From assembly GCA_040954595.2 (NCBI GenBank), contig CM082577.2:8928001-8992000 (forward strand): a stretch of DNA of 64,000 nucleotides, given 5' to 3'. A program made the position numbers and the translations under genes. Position 1 is the stretch's first letter. Each line of letters opens with the position of its first letter. Source of the DNA: Balanoglossus misakiensis. Taxonomy: Eukaryota > Hemichordata. This document shows positions 50,801 to 62,390 of the stretch, in pieces. The notes below the pieces were generated by a model. It did no database searches, was not told the origin of the DNA, and saw nothing but the letters and a program-made list of their open reading frames with translations.

Positions 50801-53800
50801 TTTTTTCTCAGCGTTTTGGAATTGAAATCAATCATAATGTTAAGTGATATTAAGAATCAATATACAAGGATATAGTAAACTTACGTCTACCAGTTTTTGG
50901 TTGATCTGTAATTATAAAAGGAAGAAGAAGAAGAAAGGAATTTAGATATCAGATAAGTACATGTATGAGTGCACATATAACTATATCTTACTGCACTGCA
51001 GGCAGATTTTCAGAGGAGTGAAACGTTTGACACCAGTCAAACGTTTAAACTTTGGAAAGTGAATTCATGCAGGCCTACTTAATTAACACTTTTCTGAAAA
51101 TATTGGATTTTGTCTTATTTGGTTCATTGTGCATACGATTATATGAACCTATAACAACAAATTTTAGCTGTTTCTTAAAACACAAACGCCTCTTAAATAT
51201 CAGGTTGAAACAAGTCAGCCTTCTAACCTTTCTGATTTCCTGATCCATCTCCTCGATTTTCTCCAAGGTTTCGTCGTCCACCTTTCCTTTCTTTCCCAGC
51301 GACAGTTTCTCTTTCTGTGAGACGGGAATGGCCGGCGCCGCTGCAGTGCCACCGGTTTTGATCTTGTCTTCCATTCTTGCAATTTCCTGCTTCAATGACT
51401 TGTACTTACTTTCAAGATCCAGCCTCACCATTTGGACGTCTCTTGTCCTGAACGAGAAAAACGAGATGATTTTTGTGTGTGTCTAGAATGAACCACTGTA
51501 AAACGGGTTATTTTTGCGAGCCAGCCAATCAGAATGATCCTTGTTTAAAAACGCTCACCTGTCCTTGCTCTCCTGGTCAACCACTGTCTTCATATCTTCT
51601 TGTACCTTTTCGTTGGTTCTGTTCATTTCAGAGACCTGCATTGAACAAGATGAATGTCAAATGATACATCTTGTGCCGGCAGCCATGAAACTGACAATAT
51701 ATATATATCTGAAAAACGGTTTGAAAACGCAATTGATAATTTGTCATATTTTCATTTCAGTGCTTTGGATTTCCTGCAACAAGAACCAGAGCGGACACAT
51801 CTGCAATCAGGGACATAGATAGGAATTGAATGATTGCCCACCTCTGGACCAATATCGTCCATTCTTTCCTTCAAATCTCTTAAAATCTTGTCAGTGCTGT
51901 CTCTCCAGTCACCAATGTCCTCCAGTTTCTCAGCCTGTGCTTCAGTTCTCTTCTTCAAGCCCTAGACTCAAATAAAACGACAGACAAATTCATGTTTAAC
52001 TTATACCCGATTTTTATCTCTGATACCCATACATTGAAAATGGTTAATTCATTTCTGAGAATGAAATAAAAAGTACATGTATGTTACAACATACGAACCC
52101 AGCTGCCATTATTTCTGGAAGGATTATTGTCTACTGAGAAGTAAAATTGGATTTTCAGGCAAACTGATTATATACATACTATGTTGAAAGGTGTTTAAAT
52201 TAGAGGTGGTTTGGCATAATCAAGTTATAGGTGCCAGAACTACTTAAAATTATAGGCCTGCTGGATATTGCCAAACTTGCATCACTTTTGCAGTACATGT
52301 ACATGAAATCTGATCAAAATCAGACGTAAAGTTAGGCACTGGTGATAGTTTTGGCTATTCTGTTCTCTCAGCTTTGTTATATAATACATTCACAAAATAA
52401 TTTCTTAAGTGGTGTCAAATGTACCGCAAGAATGTTTAATTAACAGAATCGCCAGTGAGGGCGCTATTGAAAACTATACCACCAGAGATGTCAGTGAATT
52501 TGGCAAAGTTGTATTTGTCACATTGTCTGAGATGAGACAATTATAAATAATGCAAATTTCAGTCAAACTTCAATGATTGACCAAAGTAAAGATCTACACC
52601 AGCTAGTGTACAATCTTCCAAACGTCTAGACCACACCATCAACCTGTAAACTTTTTGCACAGTGAAAAGGAGAAAACATCTGAAAGTATACTAGTACCTT
52701 TTTGCTTTCCTAAATACAGCAGCATGAAGGAAAGAAATGAAAATAAATGAGGTATCAGTACAGTATTATTGAAATGGTAAAATCTTGTATATAATGATTC
52801 ATGGCTGGGACACACATGGGAACTTAATATCTAAAAAAAAACACTTGGTGCTATACACTTGTTTTTACAATGTATACTCAAAATCACGCTCAACTAGAAA
52901 AATCAGAAATTGTTACCTTTTCCTCTTTGAGGGCACTCAGTGTCTGCAGATCATATGCGACAGCGTGAAATGGAAAACAGTAATGTGAACAAGATTATGG
53001 ATAAAATGGTACTGGTGATAATTCGACAACATTGACAAATAGTTGCAGGAATGTTTAATGTTGGAAGCAGCAATGTTGCAGTTACCCTGTCGACCCCTGA
53101 TGACTTTGTTACATGTATGATATCATTCAGATGTGGGTTTTCTCTGATCATTACACAATGATAAATTTATAACTATGGTGATATGATTTCTAAATTCAGT
53201 TACATGCTTTTAATTATATTCTATATGGTTGCTATGCATATGTGTCTACAAACGGTATACACAATGTTTATATAGATTAGAGTATGTGCTTTATTCTATA
53301 TTACTATACATGTACTCCTTTTGCAACTATGGGGCACTCTATCTACTTTTCCTCATGATGCATTACGACTTAATTTGTAGGCTACAATTTACGTAGGTAA
53401 AGATAAGTATACCATCACTGTCTCTGACAGCTGCAACACAAGTTGCCATCCGTGAATTCATCCATGAATCATGTTTTGATAGGCATCAGAAAAACACCAA
53501 CAGACATCTTGGGTTAGTATACAATTTACTGACGACACAATTGAATGATCCAGTGGAATTACTGTGGTGCAGGTTTGCGCCTGCATTAATACCTGAATTT
53601 CATAAACTCAATAAGACACCCACAAGATTTTTTATATTGAAACCCAATTTTGAATTTTTTCTGACACTATCACATTGATGGATTTTCAAATCCAACCAGG
53701 TAGAGGTACCATCGTTCTGAAACACATTTAAAAATAATCAAACAGCATGAATATCTTCCGTTCAGTGGCAACACTGTTCAGAGGTTGCATTCTCCATGAT

Positions 53801-56800
53801 GTACAGTAGAAGACACTTTTCCGAGACACGCCTGACAAGATAGAATTCACAGCTGCGGTCTTTGGAGCATATTTCCAATGCTTCAAAAACCAACAATTTT
53901 GTGGATCGATATATATAATCGTTACAACTGGCATGCACTGCCACAAACTTCAGACATACCTCAGCCAACTTCTTCTCTAGCTGTTCTTCCTGTTTCACAA
54001 CTTTAGCATTGAGAGTCATCACTCTGGAATCAAGATCAGCCAGTCCTCGTAGACCTGTCTCATTCTGTTCTTCAAAAAGGGACTTCAACTTTTCTTGAGC
54101 CTAAACATAGAGCAGATACATTTTGAGCCATGATTAAAGGTATACAGTCACCTCCAATTTACACACGCCCACATGGATATATGGCTGAAATAGATATTTT
54201 TGGTGTTATATCATATGAATTATTCTTCTTGGTGATTAATGATTCAACATGACATTTCTTGAGAGATCTTTTTTGAGCAAATGCCAGAAGTCAGTTTTTC
54301 TATATACTACTTCAATCATCAATCACCCACCACTTGAGCCGAATCACCAACTTGTGCATTGATGCCACCTATTGCTTGCTGTAATGTGGAGATGGCGACA
54401 CCAAGTTTTTCCTGCACATCTTCAATTTTGTCTTCTATCTGTTTGTCTTGTAGTTGCCTGTTTCAAGTGATGCATAGTTACAAATATTTTTACTTTAAAT
54501 TTCACTTAAACAAGAAGTGAAAAAATATTTCCACTACAACTAAAAATCTAAAACGGAACTTTATAGCAGAAATAGCTTTGCACTTTCCAAGAAAGAAACA
54601 TGATTTACCTCGACTTGATTTCAGCTTTCATAACTTGCTCTAACTGCTTCTTGGTTTCAGCTTGTTGCTTTTCTAAAGTTTCGATGGCATCATTGGTTTT
54701 GTTGAGACCATCATATTGCTTGTGTTTGTCAATCTGAAATTTTAAATGTGATTATAAGAAGAAAACTCACTTTATAGTGGAAAGGTGTTTTTTTAAACAG
54801 CAATTTATATACAGCATAAAACAACCTGTTGAATGCACTGATGTGGTTTGCTCAAATCTCTATTTTGTCGTTCCTTTGGTGAAGGGGAAAAACTGCATTT
54901 GAACTACATGTACGAATTGGATTCAACCCTGTTGATACAAATGTATGCGTTGGATAAAAATTGGCACATTCTACAGAAATAGGGGAGTTTTGTATAACCC
55001 TTTCACCCCCCTTTCCCTGTGTAAAGGTCCAACATTACCATAGAAAACAATGGGTTTGGACCTAACCATGGTGGTGAAAGGGTGGTCGTGAAAGAGATAT
55101 GCACAGTCCTGTCACCTATGGCAGCTAGGATATTGGTTTAATCAGGGATTCCCCGTATATTGAGAAATGTGAAGAAACGGATACTTACCCTGTGACCTTC
55201 CCTCACATTTAGCACTTCGTCCTCTGTTAGTCTCTGTAACGCATTCCATCTCTTCTCATTTTCATCCCTCATGGCTTGTTCATGAGCTATTCTAGCTGCC
55301 TGCTCCGCATGTAAATACTGCAAAAGATGACATAGAAAATAGTATTGTATGTGCAATTCATTGTCAAAACATTGGGTTAAAAAATATAAAACTCAAAATA
55401 AAAATCATTACTCTAAAAAAATTACATGATTACCTTTTCTATGTTTGCAAATTTTTGTTGGGCTTCTTCTCGAAGCCTGATTTCTTTGTGCAAGATTTTC
55501 TTGCTGACTTCCTCTGCAATCTCGGCTATTTTTCCTTGCATTTTGAGTCTCTCGTTGTCTGCGGCGTGTTCTCGTTCTCTCTGTATCACGTCCAAGGCGT
55601 GCATGGCCTCATCTCGCTTTCTTGAATGCTCGTGAATTTGAGCTTGTACGTCGTTCATTCTGTGGTGTATGAAATAAGGAAAAATTATGCTAAACTCCCC
55701 TCTTTAAAAGATATCATTGGTGAATAAGAGGTAACATTTAAAGGAAGCGGTTGACATTCTGTCAAAATTAAGAAACTGGTCAGCAGTGCCTTGAAGGTAT
55801 ACGGTCACCTATGCAAATTTAGCTACAGTACCATGGTAAACTTGAGATCTAGCCAATCACAGATTTTCAGTGGGTGGCACACACGAAAAAAAAGAGCGCT
55901 AACATATGTTCTTTAGAACACTCAAATACACCATTTCAGCCATGCATGTATGGGCCTAATGTAAATTGGAGGCGAGCGTATACCTTTAACAGGAAAGTAG
56001 ATAATTCTTTTGTTTTTCTATTAGCAATATTGCACAAAATGTGACACAAAATGCTTTACTTGACATTAAACTGTCAAATGTCCCTGTCGTCTCTCTTAAC
56101 AAGTGACAGAACCATGTATGTCATAGGCAAGTCATGTAATTGCTCATTACTTGTAACTACAGAGTGCCAAAGAATCTATTCATTTGAATCAAAATAAAAC
56201 GCTTACTTAATGTAGTATTGATTTTCATTCTGTCTCCTTTCGGTCTCTTCTTGTTGTACGCGATTCCTGATGTCCATCAATGCATCTCTTATTTCTCCTA
56301 ACCTGTTGAGATATTATTTGACATGGAAATGTGGTCATTGCAAGAACATGCAATCTCTCTGGTACTTTTGTACTTTCAAGCATGTAAAAGGACGTTTGGA
56401 AATACATATAGAGGTATGTACATGCTAATTTGAAAACATAAATGATGGTACATGCTGAGCAAGGCTGATGAGAATTAAGGCAATAATGTATAATGAATAC
56501 TGAAATGATTATTACACGGTGCAATTAATGCATAAATGCCTATTCTTGCAGAATTTGTTGTGGTATATCACATCTTGTTTGTATATGTTTGGAAGCATAT
56601 ACATGTACACTAACCTGGACTCAATCTGTGCTCGTAGCATGTTGGTAGCTTGATCAGAAGACGATTGACTTTCATGAGATTTACGTTGATATTCCATCTA
56701 TTATGAAAGCGTGTTTTTTTGTATAGCAAGCATGCATGTAGATGAAAAAAAGTAGAAACAAAAATGTTGGATTTATGTGTGACATAATTTCAGATGACTA

Positions 56801-59800
56801 TATACCACAAGCTCGAAACCTCCACAATTGTACAAAAATGTACGCAGATGCACACTTGACAATGGCGGGGCAAATTTAAAGTAACTAACCAATTAAAAAA
56901 TATACAAATATAAAGGTGGTGAAAGACACGTTCAAGTCGAATTTTAAGTTGAACAAACGACTGCTCCATAAAAATCATTAACTGCACGTACACAGCAAAT
57001 CAATATAAACATACATGTAACATACTCAGATTATTCAAAAATACAAACGAACAGAAATTTCAGGACTTCTCAACGATATGAGAGGGGGAAAAACAAGAAT
57101 CAAAGCAAAGATAAAACTGAACTTTTTAAAACTTGAAACTCTGATGAAATAATCCTTACCTTCTGTTATTCCAAATGCAGTTGAAAAGATTGATAGAAAA
57201 ATAGCAAGGTTTAAAACAGTGTGATTGAAATAAGTATAACACAATTCAGCTATAGCCACACCCTTGTACATCAAACACTGAATGGGGAATTCACTGCACA
57301 AAGGAATATCAGATTTTTGAATATGGTCATTTCAAATATCCCTAAATAATCGCAAAGATCTCTTTAAAATCCCCTTTTACATCGACATGAAATTTACCAC
57401 AATGACATATACCAACACACTCACCGCTTGTCTGTTATCCTCTTCAAGTCTTTTCGACCTTTCTTTCAACTCGTGTAAAACCCCATTATATTCCATTTGT
57501 TGCGTGTCTACTCTACTTTTAAGTGTGCGTATTTCATCGACAAGTGTCGCTGTTGCCCTTTCCATCTGGTCACGCATCCTGTTGGCTTCATCTAAGTCAT
57601 TTCGTAGCTCAGCAATCCTGAAATACAGTGAAAGGTATACGGTCACCAATGGAAATTTAGCTACAGTTGCCATGGTAAACTTGAGATCTAGCCAATCACG
57701 GATTTTCAGTTGGGTGGCACACGCAAAAAAAAGAGCGCCACCATATGTTCTTTAGAACGCTCAAATACGCCATTTCACCCATATATGGGCATATGTAAAT
57801 TGGAGGTGACTGTTAAAATTAATACTAAACACCAACGCTTAACTGAGAAAAGTCATGTAAGGTTGTAGGTTAAACCAAAATATATTTGCATATCAAGAAT
57901 AATATACCCCCCCCCCCCCAATAAAAAGTAACATACTTTGCAAATTGTTGATCTCTTCTGGATAAAATTTCTTGTTGACTTCCTAAGACGGCTTGCTCCA
58001 CCTGTTTTGTGTGATTCACCAAAGCACCGACCGCCGCCCTCTCATCTTGCACTTTTTCTTCGGCTCTTTTGAGTCGGGCTCCCAGCTGTCCGATGAGGTC
58101 ATTGGCTGCTCGTAAATTTTCTGTCAGGTGTTGTCGCGCCTGTCTTTCTGCTCCGAGAGAATCCTCTGTTCTTCGGTGCGACTGTTTCAAGTCTCCTGTT
58201 AAAGCATAAAAACTTTTTTTCAATTGTATGGCCAGCCCAAAATAAATTTCTATTGACTGACTGAAAGAACTTATAATAAACAGATCATGTTCAGTTACAG
58301 CCCAATTAACCTGTGTTTAGTGGCCACCTCTATATAGTGGTTACTTTGTTACAGTCCCTCTGTAATTTACATGTGGCCACTTATGTTTAAAAGCTATAGT
58401 TTATGAAAGTCTCTTGACTGGCCACTATAGATGGGTTTGATGCTCATTCCAAACCTGGCAATGAATGAGACTTCAATGTTCTTGTGAGTAGACTATTGTG
58501 GACATGCCCTTTCTTCATCTACATCTACATGTATGTACATGTATCTCTGAACGAAATACAACTGACAGAAGATGCAAATATACCTTGCAACCTGACCACC
58601 TCTTCCAGTAGAGCTCTATTGGACTGTTCAGCAATCCCCAGTCTCTGTTCCAACTGTCTTGATCTGCCGCCGGGATCGCTGAAATCGTTGTAAGGTGGTA
58701 GTTGACTGAGACTGGAAAGCTGGGACTTCCTTCCATAAGGAACCACTTCCCTGTCTTGAGGTGGGGGTGTTGAGGCGATTCCGGGCAGTGGGAGTGGTCT
58801 GTTTCCCTGGAAATACCTGGAATGAACGGAAGAATTAACACAAGATTTTAAATGCAACATGCATGCAGTGAAGCTTGGAATAAAAACAGTCTAGTACATG
58901 TATCTGTGTAATTTCTACTTGGCACAAAACATACCTATACCCTTAGGAATCACATGAACAATGACTAACAGTAATTCAATTATTCAACAGGTGGTTGTAA
59001 GTCAATGATTTTGAAGTGAGATTTTGAAACAATACAAAAACCTGCAGACTTTTTCTTTGAAATAAGATGGTATGAATACTGATCTAGATCTTATTTAAAA
59101 AGACAACGAATTGATGTGTAAATTAATATTAATAGTGATCTTTGTCAAGAATGTCAGGTCATATAATTATAAATAAGGGATTTTAAAAAACACCCAATTA
59201 CTAATCGTTAAGGTAAACTTTGTCTTTTTTCTGTCTGGTTGTTATATTCAGAAATTGTCTAGTACATAACTGTGTAAAAATGATAGAATATTTGCAGCAC
59301 CATGGCTAACAAGTTTTCTCTTTAGACTGACGAGGAAACAACTGGGGCCTACATCCCATCTGACTCTAAAACCAACAACTACAGCATTTATTCACAAAGT
59401 CTGTCTACAAAATAATGGTGCCACGACAGGAGGTGAAATTTACAAAAGAAACGCAACGCAACTAAATGCAGCGGATCAATATTCGTCTTTTTTTTCTCTC
59501 TTTCAAACTGCAGCCAATTTGCGTAATTTGCATGTCTGGGATCAATATAATCTATAACTATGTAAATCTTGCTGTGTATTTGACAATGACTGAAATGTTC
59601 TCAACAGTGGTGACTTTCATCAGTCACGAATTTCACAAACAGCGACGGCGGTAGCAACTAATGTACTAGAGTTTCATACATAAAAGACACGTTACTTTTA
59701 AATCTAATGTGATTTAGAGTCAGTGCATTCACGAAACAGTTATTATTTTGGACCTTTATACTACCACTAATGTCTTTTATAATTTATATTAAGGAGCTGT

Positions 59801-60458
59801 CCAGTCAAAATGATTATCACATGAAAATATAAGTCACCATCTTGATTATCAGTCATATCTTCGATGACTTCTACTGATGTCTGATTTTCACGGACAAAAC
59901 TTGACTAGTATCGACAGTTTGTATGCAACTTAATATTGTCCCAACTGCTCTTAAATTCCAATTATTCTAATCAAACCATGGCTTCAGTGAAGTGCCTAAA
60001 TCAACTCTCGTGACAATTAGATGCTCACCACTAGGTGTCCTAATAATGATAATGTCAATATTATATTTTAGGGTAGATTTTCAGAATACACCTCTCTAAT
60101 TGCGTTGAAATTTGGTTTGTCATCATTTTGTATCCCAATGCACAAAGATTCTAACATCCGCAAAGCTAGAAAGAGTGCAAATAAGCTAATTACCACATCC
60201 CAACACCCTAAACTAGAAAAAAATCTAATTACCATATCCCAACACCCTAAATTAGAAAAAAAATCTATCACATTGCCATCTTTGAGGTCGGAACCACAAT
60301 GATCAGTGACCCAGTTGCGATTTGCCTTTTTAACATTCAACCTCTATTGATCAACAAGTGTTGGTTACTACTGGCGAATACACTGCAGAGAAAACAACTT
60401 ACTCAAATTCTTTGGTCCTGGCTGGATCTTCATAGAATCCGTTGGTGAAGTTCGACAT
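47355..60458 (-). CDS. CCDC154: CCDC154-like coiled-coil protein, 18 shared exons plus alternative last exon
   Basis: The coding exons on the minus strand are 60458-60403, 58816-58584, 58195-57937, 57617-57425, 56697-56615, 56302-56207, 55659-55434, 55317-55189, 54733-54609, 54457-54331, 54100-53960, 52943-52917, 52709-52698, 51961-51842, 51635-51559, 51447-51228, 50905-50885 and 50612-50526, followed by 49771-49619 or 47846-47355. All introns are GT-AG and all phases join, giving 794 or 907 residues. The N-terminus (1-70) is proline-rich and unstructured; the rest to about 740 is heptad-rich coiled coil broken by an Ala/Pro linker near 660-675. The stretch RLKMQGKIAEIAEEVSKKI (exon 7) and KRWNALQRL (exon 8) match vertebrate CCDC154 as I recall it. 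CCDC154 function is poorly known; its loss in mouse is linked to a bone-resorption defect. There is no signal peptide or membrane span. The start codon begins exon 1 with an A at -3. A distant coiled-coil relative such as FAM81 is a less likely alternative. Confidence 0.8.
48498..48588. repeat. Short CpG-rich hairpin element
   Basis: The left arm CCTAGTACCGCGCCGTATTT and the right arm (complement of CCTAGTAACTCGCCGTATTT) are inverted copies that continue through TGTC. A 40-bp loop holds the palindrome ACGCGTTAACG-like core. It sits in the intron between the two alternative last exons. It is either a tiny MITE or a structured RNA-forming element. Confidence 0.55.
49605..49610 (-). terminator. 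Polyadenylation signal of the proximal last exon
   Basis: The minus strand reads AATAAA about 8 bases after the stop of the lysine-rich exon (49619-49621), followed by an A-rich stretch. This supports the exon as a real transcript end. The very short spacing would make an unusually small 3' UTR. Confidence 0.45.
49619..49771 (-). CDS. CCDC154: Proximal alternative last exon, lysine-rich tail
   Basis: An acceptor (TTTCACTAAG) precedes QRKEEIEDLQTLFEEIQEKF in phase 0, directly joinable to exon 18. The coil ends at DGLPRR and is followed by a 27-residue basic tail rich in Lys and Asp, closing KQKPDEKR and stop. The first residues (xRKxxIxxLxT) parallel the distal last exon, so the two may be ancient duplicates. 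The upstream copy has the matching exon at 63841-64000, ending KKRDPKNH. DGLP also occurs at a comparable place in vertebrate CCDC154 as I recall it. Confidence 0.75.
   Translation of the reverse strand, partial: QRKEEIEDLQTLFEEIQEKFDGLPRRKSGNKPKTHEKDKDKGKQKPDEKR
49977..50030. repeat. Fragment of a dispersed element (CAGTGAAACCTGTC type)
   Basis: The sequence begins CAGTGAAACCTGTCATTACG and continues GGACACCTCTCTAATCAGGACG. I have seen this pattern in repeats of many marine invertebrates. A possible distant relative lies at about 58308-58430 (AACCTGTGTTTAGTGGCCAC, then CCACTATAG). Both are intronic. Identification is from memory. Confidence 0.35.
50885..50905 (-). CDS. CCDC154: 21-nt microexon of the CCDC154-like gene
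   Basis: TTACAG precedes ATCAACCAAAAACTGGTAGAC, followed by GTAAG. It encodes INQKLVD, one full heptad, in phase 0. It joins DQEIRK (exon 16) to MDEEVTKANE (exon 18) so that the hydrophobic heptad positions continue. Skipping it would keep the frame and remove exactly one coil heptad. Confidence 0.7.
52698..52709 (-). CDS. CCDC154: 12-nt microexon of the CCDC154-like gene
   Basis: TATTTAG precedes GAAAGCAAAAAG, followed by GTACTA. It encodes ESKK in phase 0. Exons 12 and 14 are both phase 0 at the joining ends, so inclusion or skipping keeps the frame. It is very short, and the call rests only on splice sites and phase. Confidence 0.45.
52917..52943 (-). CDS. CCDC154: 27-nt microexon of the CCDC154-like gene
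   Basis: ATCTGCAG precedes ACACTGAGTGCCCTCAAAGA, followed by GGAAAAG and the donor GTAACA. It encodes TLSALKEEK in phase 0, which has coiled-coil character. It links KKLAE (exon 11) with the following coil. Confidence 0.65.
54136..54186. repeat. RFX-box MITE family, terminal fragment D
   Basis: AAAGGTATACAGTCACCTCC and the following AATTTACA-type sequence match one terminus of the family. The rest of the element is absent. It lies 36 bp upstream of the exon 11 acceptor on the minus strand, in the branch-point zone. Confidence 0.6.
54996..55082. repeat. Short inverted-repeat element (CCCTTTCACC ends)
   Basis: CCCTTTCACC at the left and GGTGAAAGGG at the right are inverted. Inside them AGGTCCAAC and TTGGACCT pair again, giving a foldback of about 87 bp. 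It is intronic, between exons 8 and 9. Only one copy is seen in the window. Confidence 0.5.
55794..55987. repeat. RFX-box MITE family, copy B (complete)
   Basis: It runs from AAGGTATACGGTCACC to the inverted terminus GAGCGTATACCTT, about 194 bp. It holds TACCATGGTAAAC, CCAATCACAGATTTTCAG and AAAAAAAGAGCGC. It is intronic, upstream of exon 7. It has no coding capacity. Copies A and C share the whole central part in the same block order. Confidence 0.75.
57632..57813. repeat. RFX-box MITE family, copy C (at a splice acceptor)
   Basis: It starts AAGGTATACGGTCACC and ends near GGAGGTGACTGTTAA, with GTTGCCATGGTAAAC, CCAATCACGGATTTTCAG and AAAAGAGCGCCACC inside. On the minus strand its terminus lies only 14 bp before the AG of the exon 4 acceptor. 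The element therefore supplies most of the polypyrimidine and branch-point zone of that intron. Confidence 0.75.
60187..60264. repeat. Two-copy 39-bp tandem repeat
   Basis: Two adjacent copies of CTAATTACCACATCCCAACA followed by CCCTAAACTAG and an A run differ at only a few bases. They lie in intron 1 of the CCDC154-like gene. The repeated peptide frame seen across it is an artefact. Confidence 0.8.
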
Positions 60459-62117
60459 GGTCGAATCTCTGTTACAACATTGAAAACACCGGGAAAAAAC
60501 AACTTTCCTTCCCGAGGTGGAAAGAGGATCTGTGGTTCAACTCCTTGGAATGTGATGAATTATTGATATTTCATATTGATCTGTTTCGTTTAGGAAGTGT
60601 TTGCACTGCTAACATTACCCTCCATCTGTAGGCTACTCTATTTTCATGAAGGTGAGGCCAGATGATTATCTGAGGGGAGACTATTAAGTTATCACGGGAG
60701 GTTCATTCACTATTCAAATGTGCAAGTCGCCAAATTCCAAGAGTCTCATGCAAACATTTTGTAAGCATTTTAATTAATTATAGCAAGTTTTTAAACAGCG
60801 TCGATTTTCAATTTTTATCATATTAAGAATCAACTTTATTTTATTGCTTGGCAAAAGTTTTAAGTACTGTGGTATGTGACATGCAACAGCACAGTGACAG
60901 GCATTCATGTAAGAAGAAAGGGTTGGGGTTGTCAATAAATTAAAAAGAAAAAAACATTTTAAAAGTGACAAAAAAGACATAGGCAAATCTTTTCAATAAT
61001 CAATTATATATTCTTTTTAAATAAAACTCATCTCTGAACAAAAGGCGTTATCTCAAATATGAAAGCTATACATACATAAGAAATATTACAATCATTAGTA
61101 TTCTTCAAATAGTCTCATAGCCTCTTATTAATACATATGTACATCTTAAGAACATGGGAAGAAATGTTTTTGAGGGAGTGATATTTACATGTACGTATGG
61201 GTACCTGAAATGAATAAAAGAATGAGCTACACAGTTAGAAGACAATTGTAATCTAGAAATCTATATAAAATGGGGAATAACTTGATTCAGGAAAAGGTTG
61301 AGTTGAGGTGATATCTATCATTTTAAACACTGTTCTCTTGTTGTTGACCCACACCATTTTAATATAAAACTGTTGTGATGGGGTTCTGTTCACACATACG
61401 TGCCTGAATGAAATTTTGTCAAATATAATATTAATAACAAAAGTGCTGGAAAATGAAACTGATTTTCCTCAATTTATCAATATGGATAACTATTATTTGG
61501 CACAAGAGTGACAGCCACCACCTGGACTCGGGTAGAGTTGGGCGCGAGACTTTTGAGTTGAGAGAAACCTTACGCAAACGTGCACTGATTTTAGTGTTCA
61601 AATGTACTATGAAATTTGACAAAAAATAATGTTACAATAAATAACATTCATGACATCAATCCACAAGTTTTGAAAGTATAGCTGCCATGACAATACAGTA
61701 ACTTCATAGCAAATACGGTGATGCTGCAAGGGGAATGTGTTGTGGCTTGTGTTCAAGTTGTCAAAGTTTATCTCGTTCGCTTGGCCCTTTTTCAAAAACA
61801 GCGGGAAAAAAACCCCGACTAGAATGCCTATCCAATCCTTCATAAAACCTGTCTGATTTTATTCATGGGTTTAGAAATTCTTATTTGTAAGCCCAGATGC
61901 AAGCAGTTGCCTTCATGCTCAAGAGTCTGCAAATTATGTCTTAGGAAATTTTAGAATTTTACAGTCATTTGGCTGATCAAGATTCACTACAAACACTCCT
62001 TGCTGTGTATAAATACCAAGTCAACTGACATACATCATGCAACTTAACAGGATTTTCTTCTCTGACAGTTTGAACACTAGAATGCATTTTCTCCCCCCGC
62101 TACCTTCCCTTTCCATC
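60459..62117. other. Intergenic spacer between tandem CCDC154-like copies
   Basis: About 1.66 kb of AT-rich sequence separates the start codon of the downstream copy from the last exon of the upstream copy. It must contain the 5' UTR and promoter of the downstream gene and the 3' UTR of the upstream one. I see no TATA box or clear initiator close to the start and no further exon. Confidence 0.5.
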
Positions 62118-62390
62118 TCAACTATGTCCTGGCTCGGTTGGTTTATCATCTGCAGCATCCCCTCCCGTCGGTCCGTCATCTCCTGTCTCAGACTGCGACT
62201 TATCGTCCCTTGGCTCATCCAAATCCTGATCATCCCTCGCCGGCTGATCCTCTCCCACGTCAGAATCCTGCCTCTTGTCTTTCGGCGGAGTTGAATCGCG
62301 AGACGGAGGAGGTTTGCCTTCTTCGACGTGGTCCACTCTTTTCTTGAGCTTCTCGTGCAGTGTCTTCAGTTCTGCTAAGTTCCTGCGAAT
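62118..62390 (-). CDS. CCDC154: Distal last exon of the upstream paralogue
   Basis: An acceptor (GATCAAAAG) precedes IRRNLAELKTLHEKLKKRVD in phase 0. The tail then reads HVEEGKPPPSRDSTPP and becomes Asp-rich, ending DDKPTEPGHS and stop. The match to 47846-47790 is strong over the coil (LAELKT versus ITELKT, LKKRVD in both) and the GKPPP junction. The shared stretch then stops, and this tail lacks the TPRS repeats of the other copy. Confidence 0.75.
   Translation of the reverse strand: MRRNLAELKTLHEKLKKRVDHVEEGKPPPSRDSTPPKDKRQDSDVGEDQPARDDQDLDEPRDDKSQSETGDDGPTGGDAADDKPTEPGHS

Noticed and set aside
57155-57172. Possible 3-nt exon (AAG between TAACAG and GTAAGG, minus strand)
   Set aside because: The splice signals fit and phase 0 on both sides would allow it, but a 3-nt exon cannot be supported from sequence alone. 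Exons 4 and 5 join well without it.
60105-60302. 65-codon plus-strand frame with a repeated SQHPKLEK peptide
   Set aside because: It is produced by the 39-bp tandem repeat in intron 1 and has no other coding evidence.
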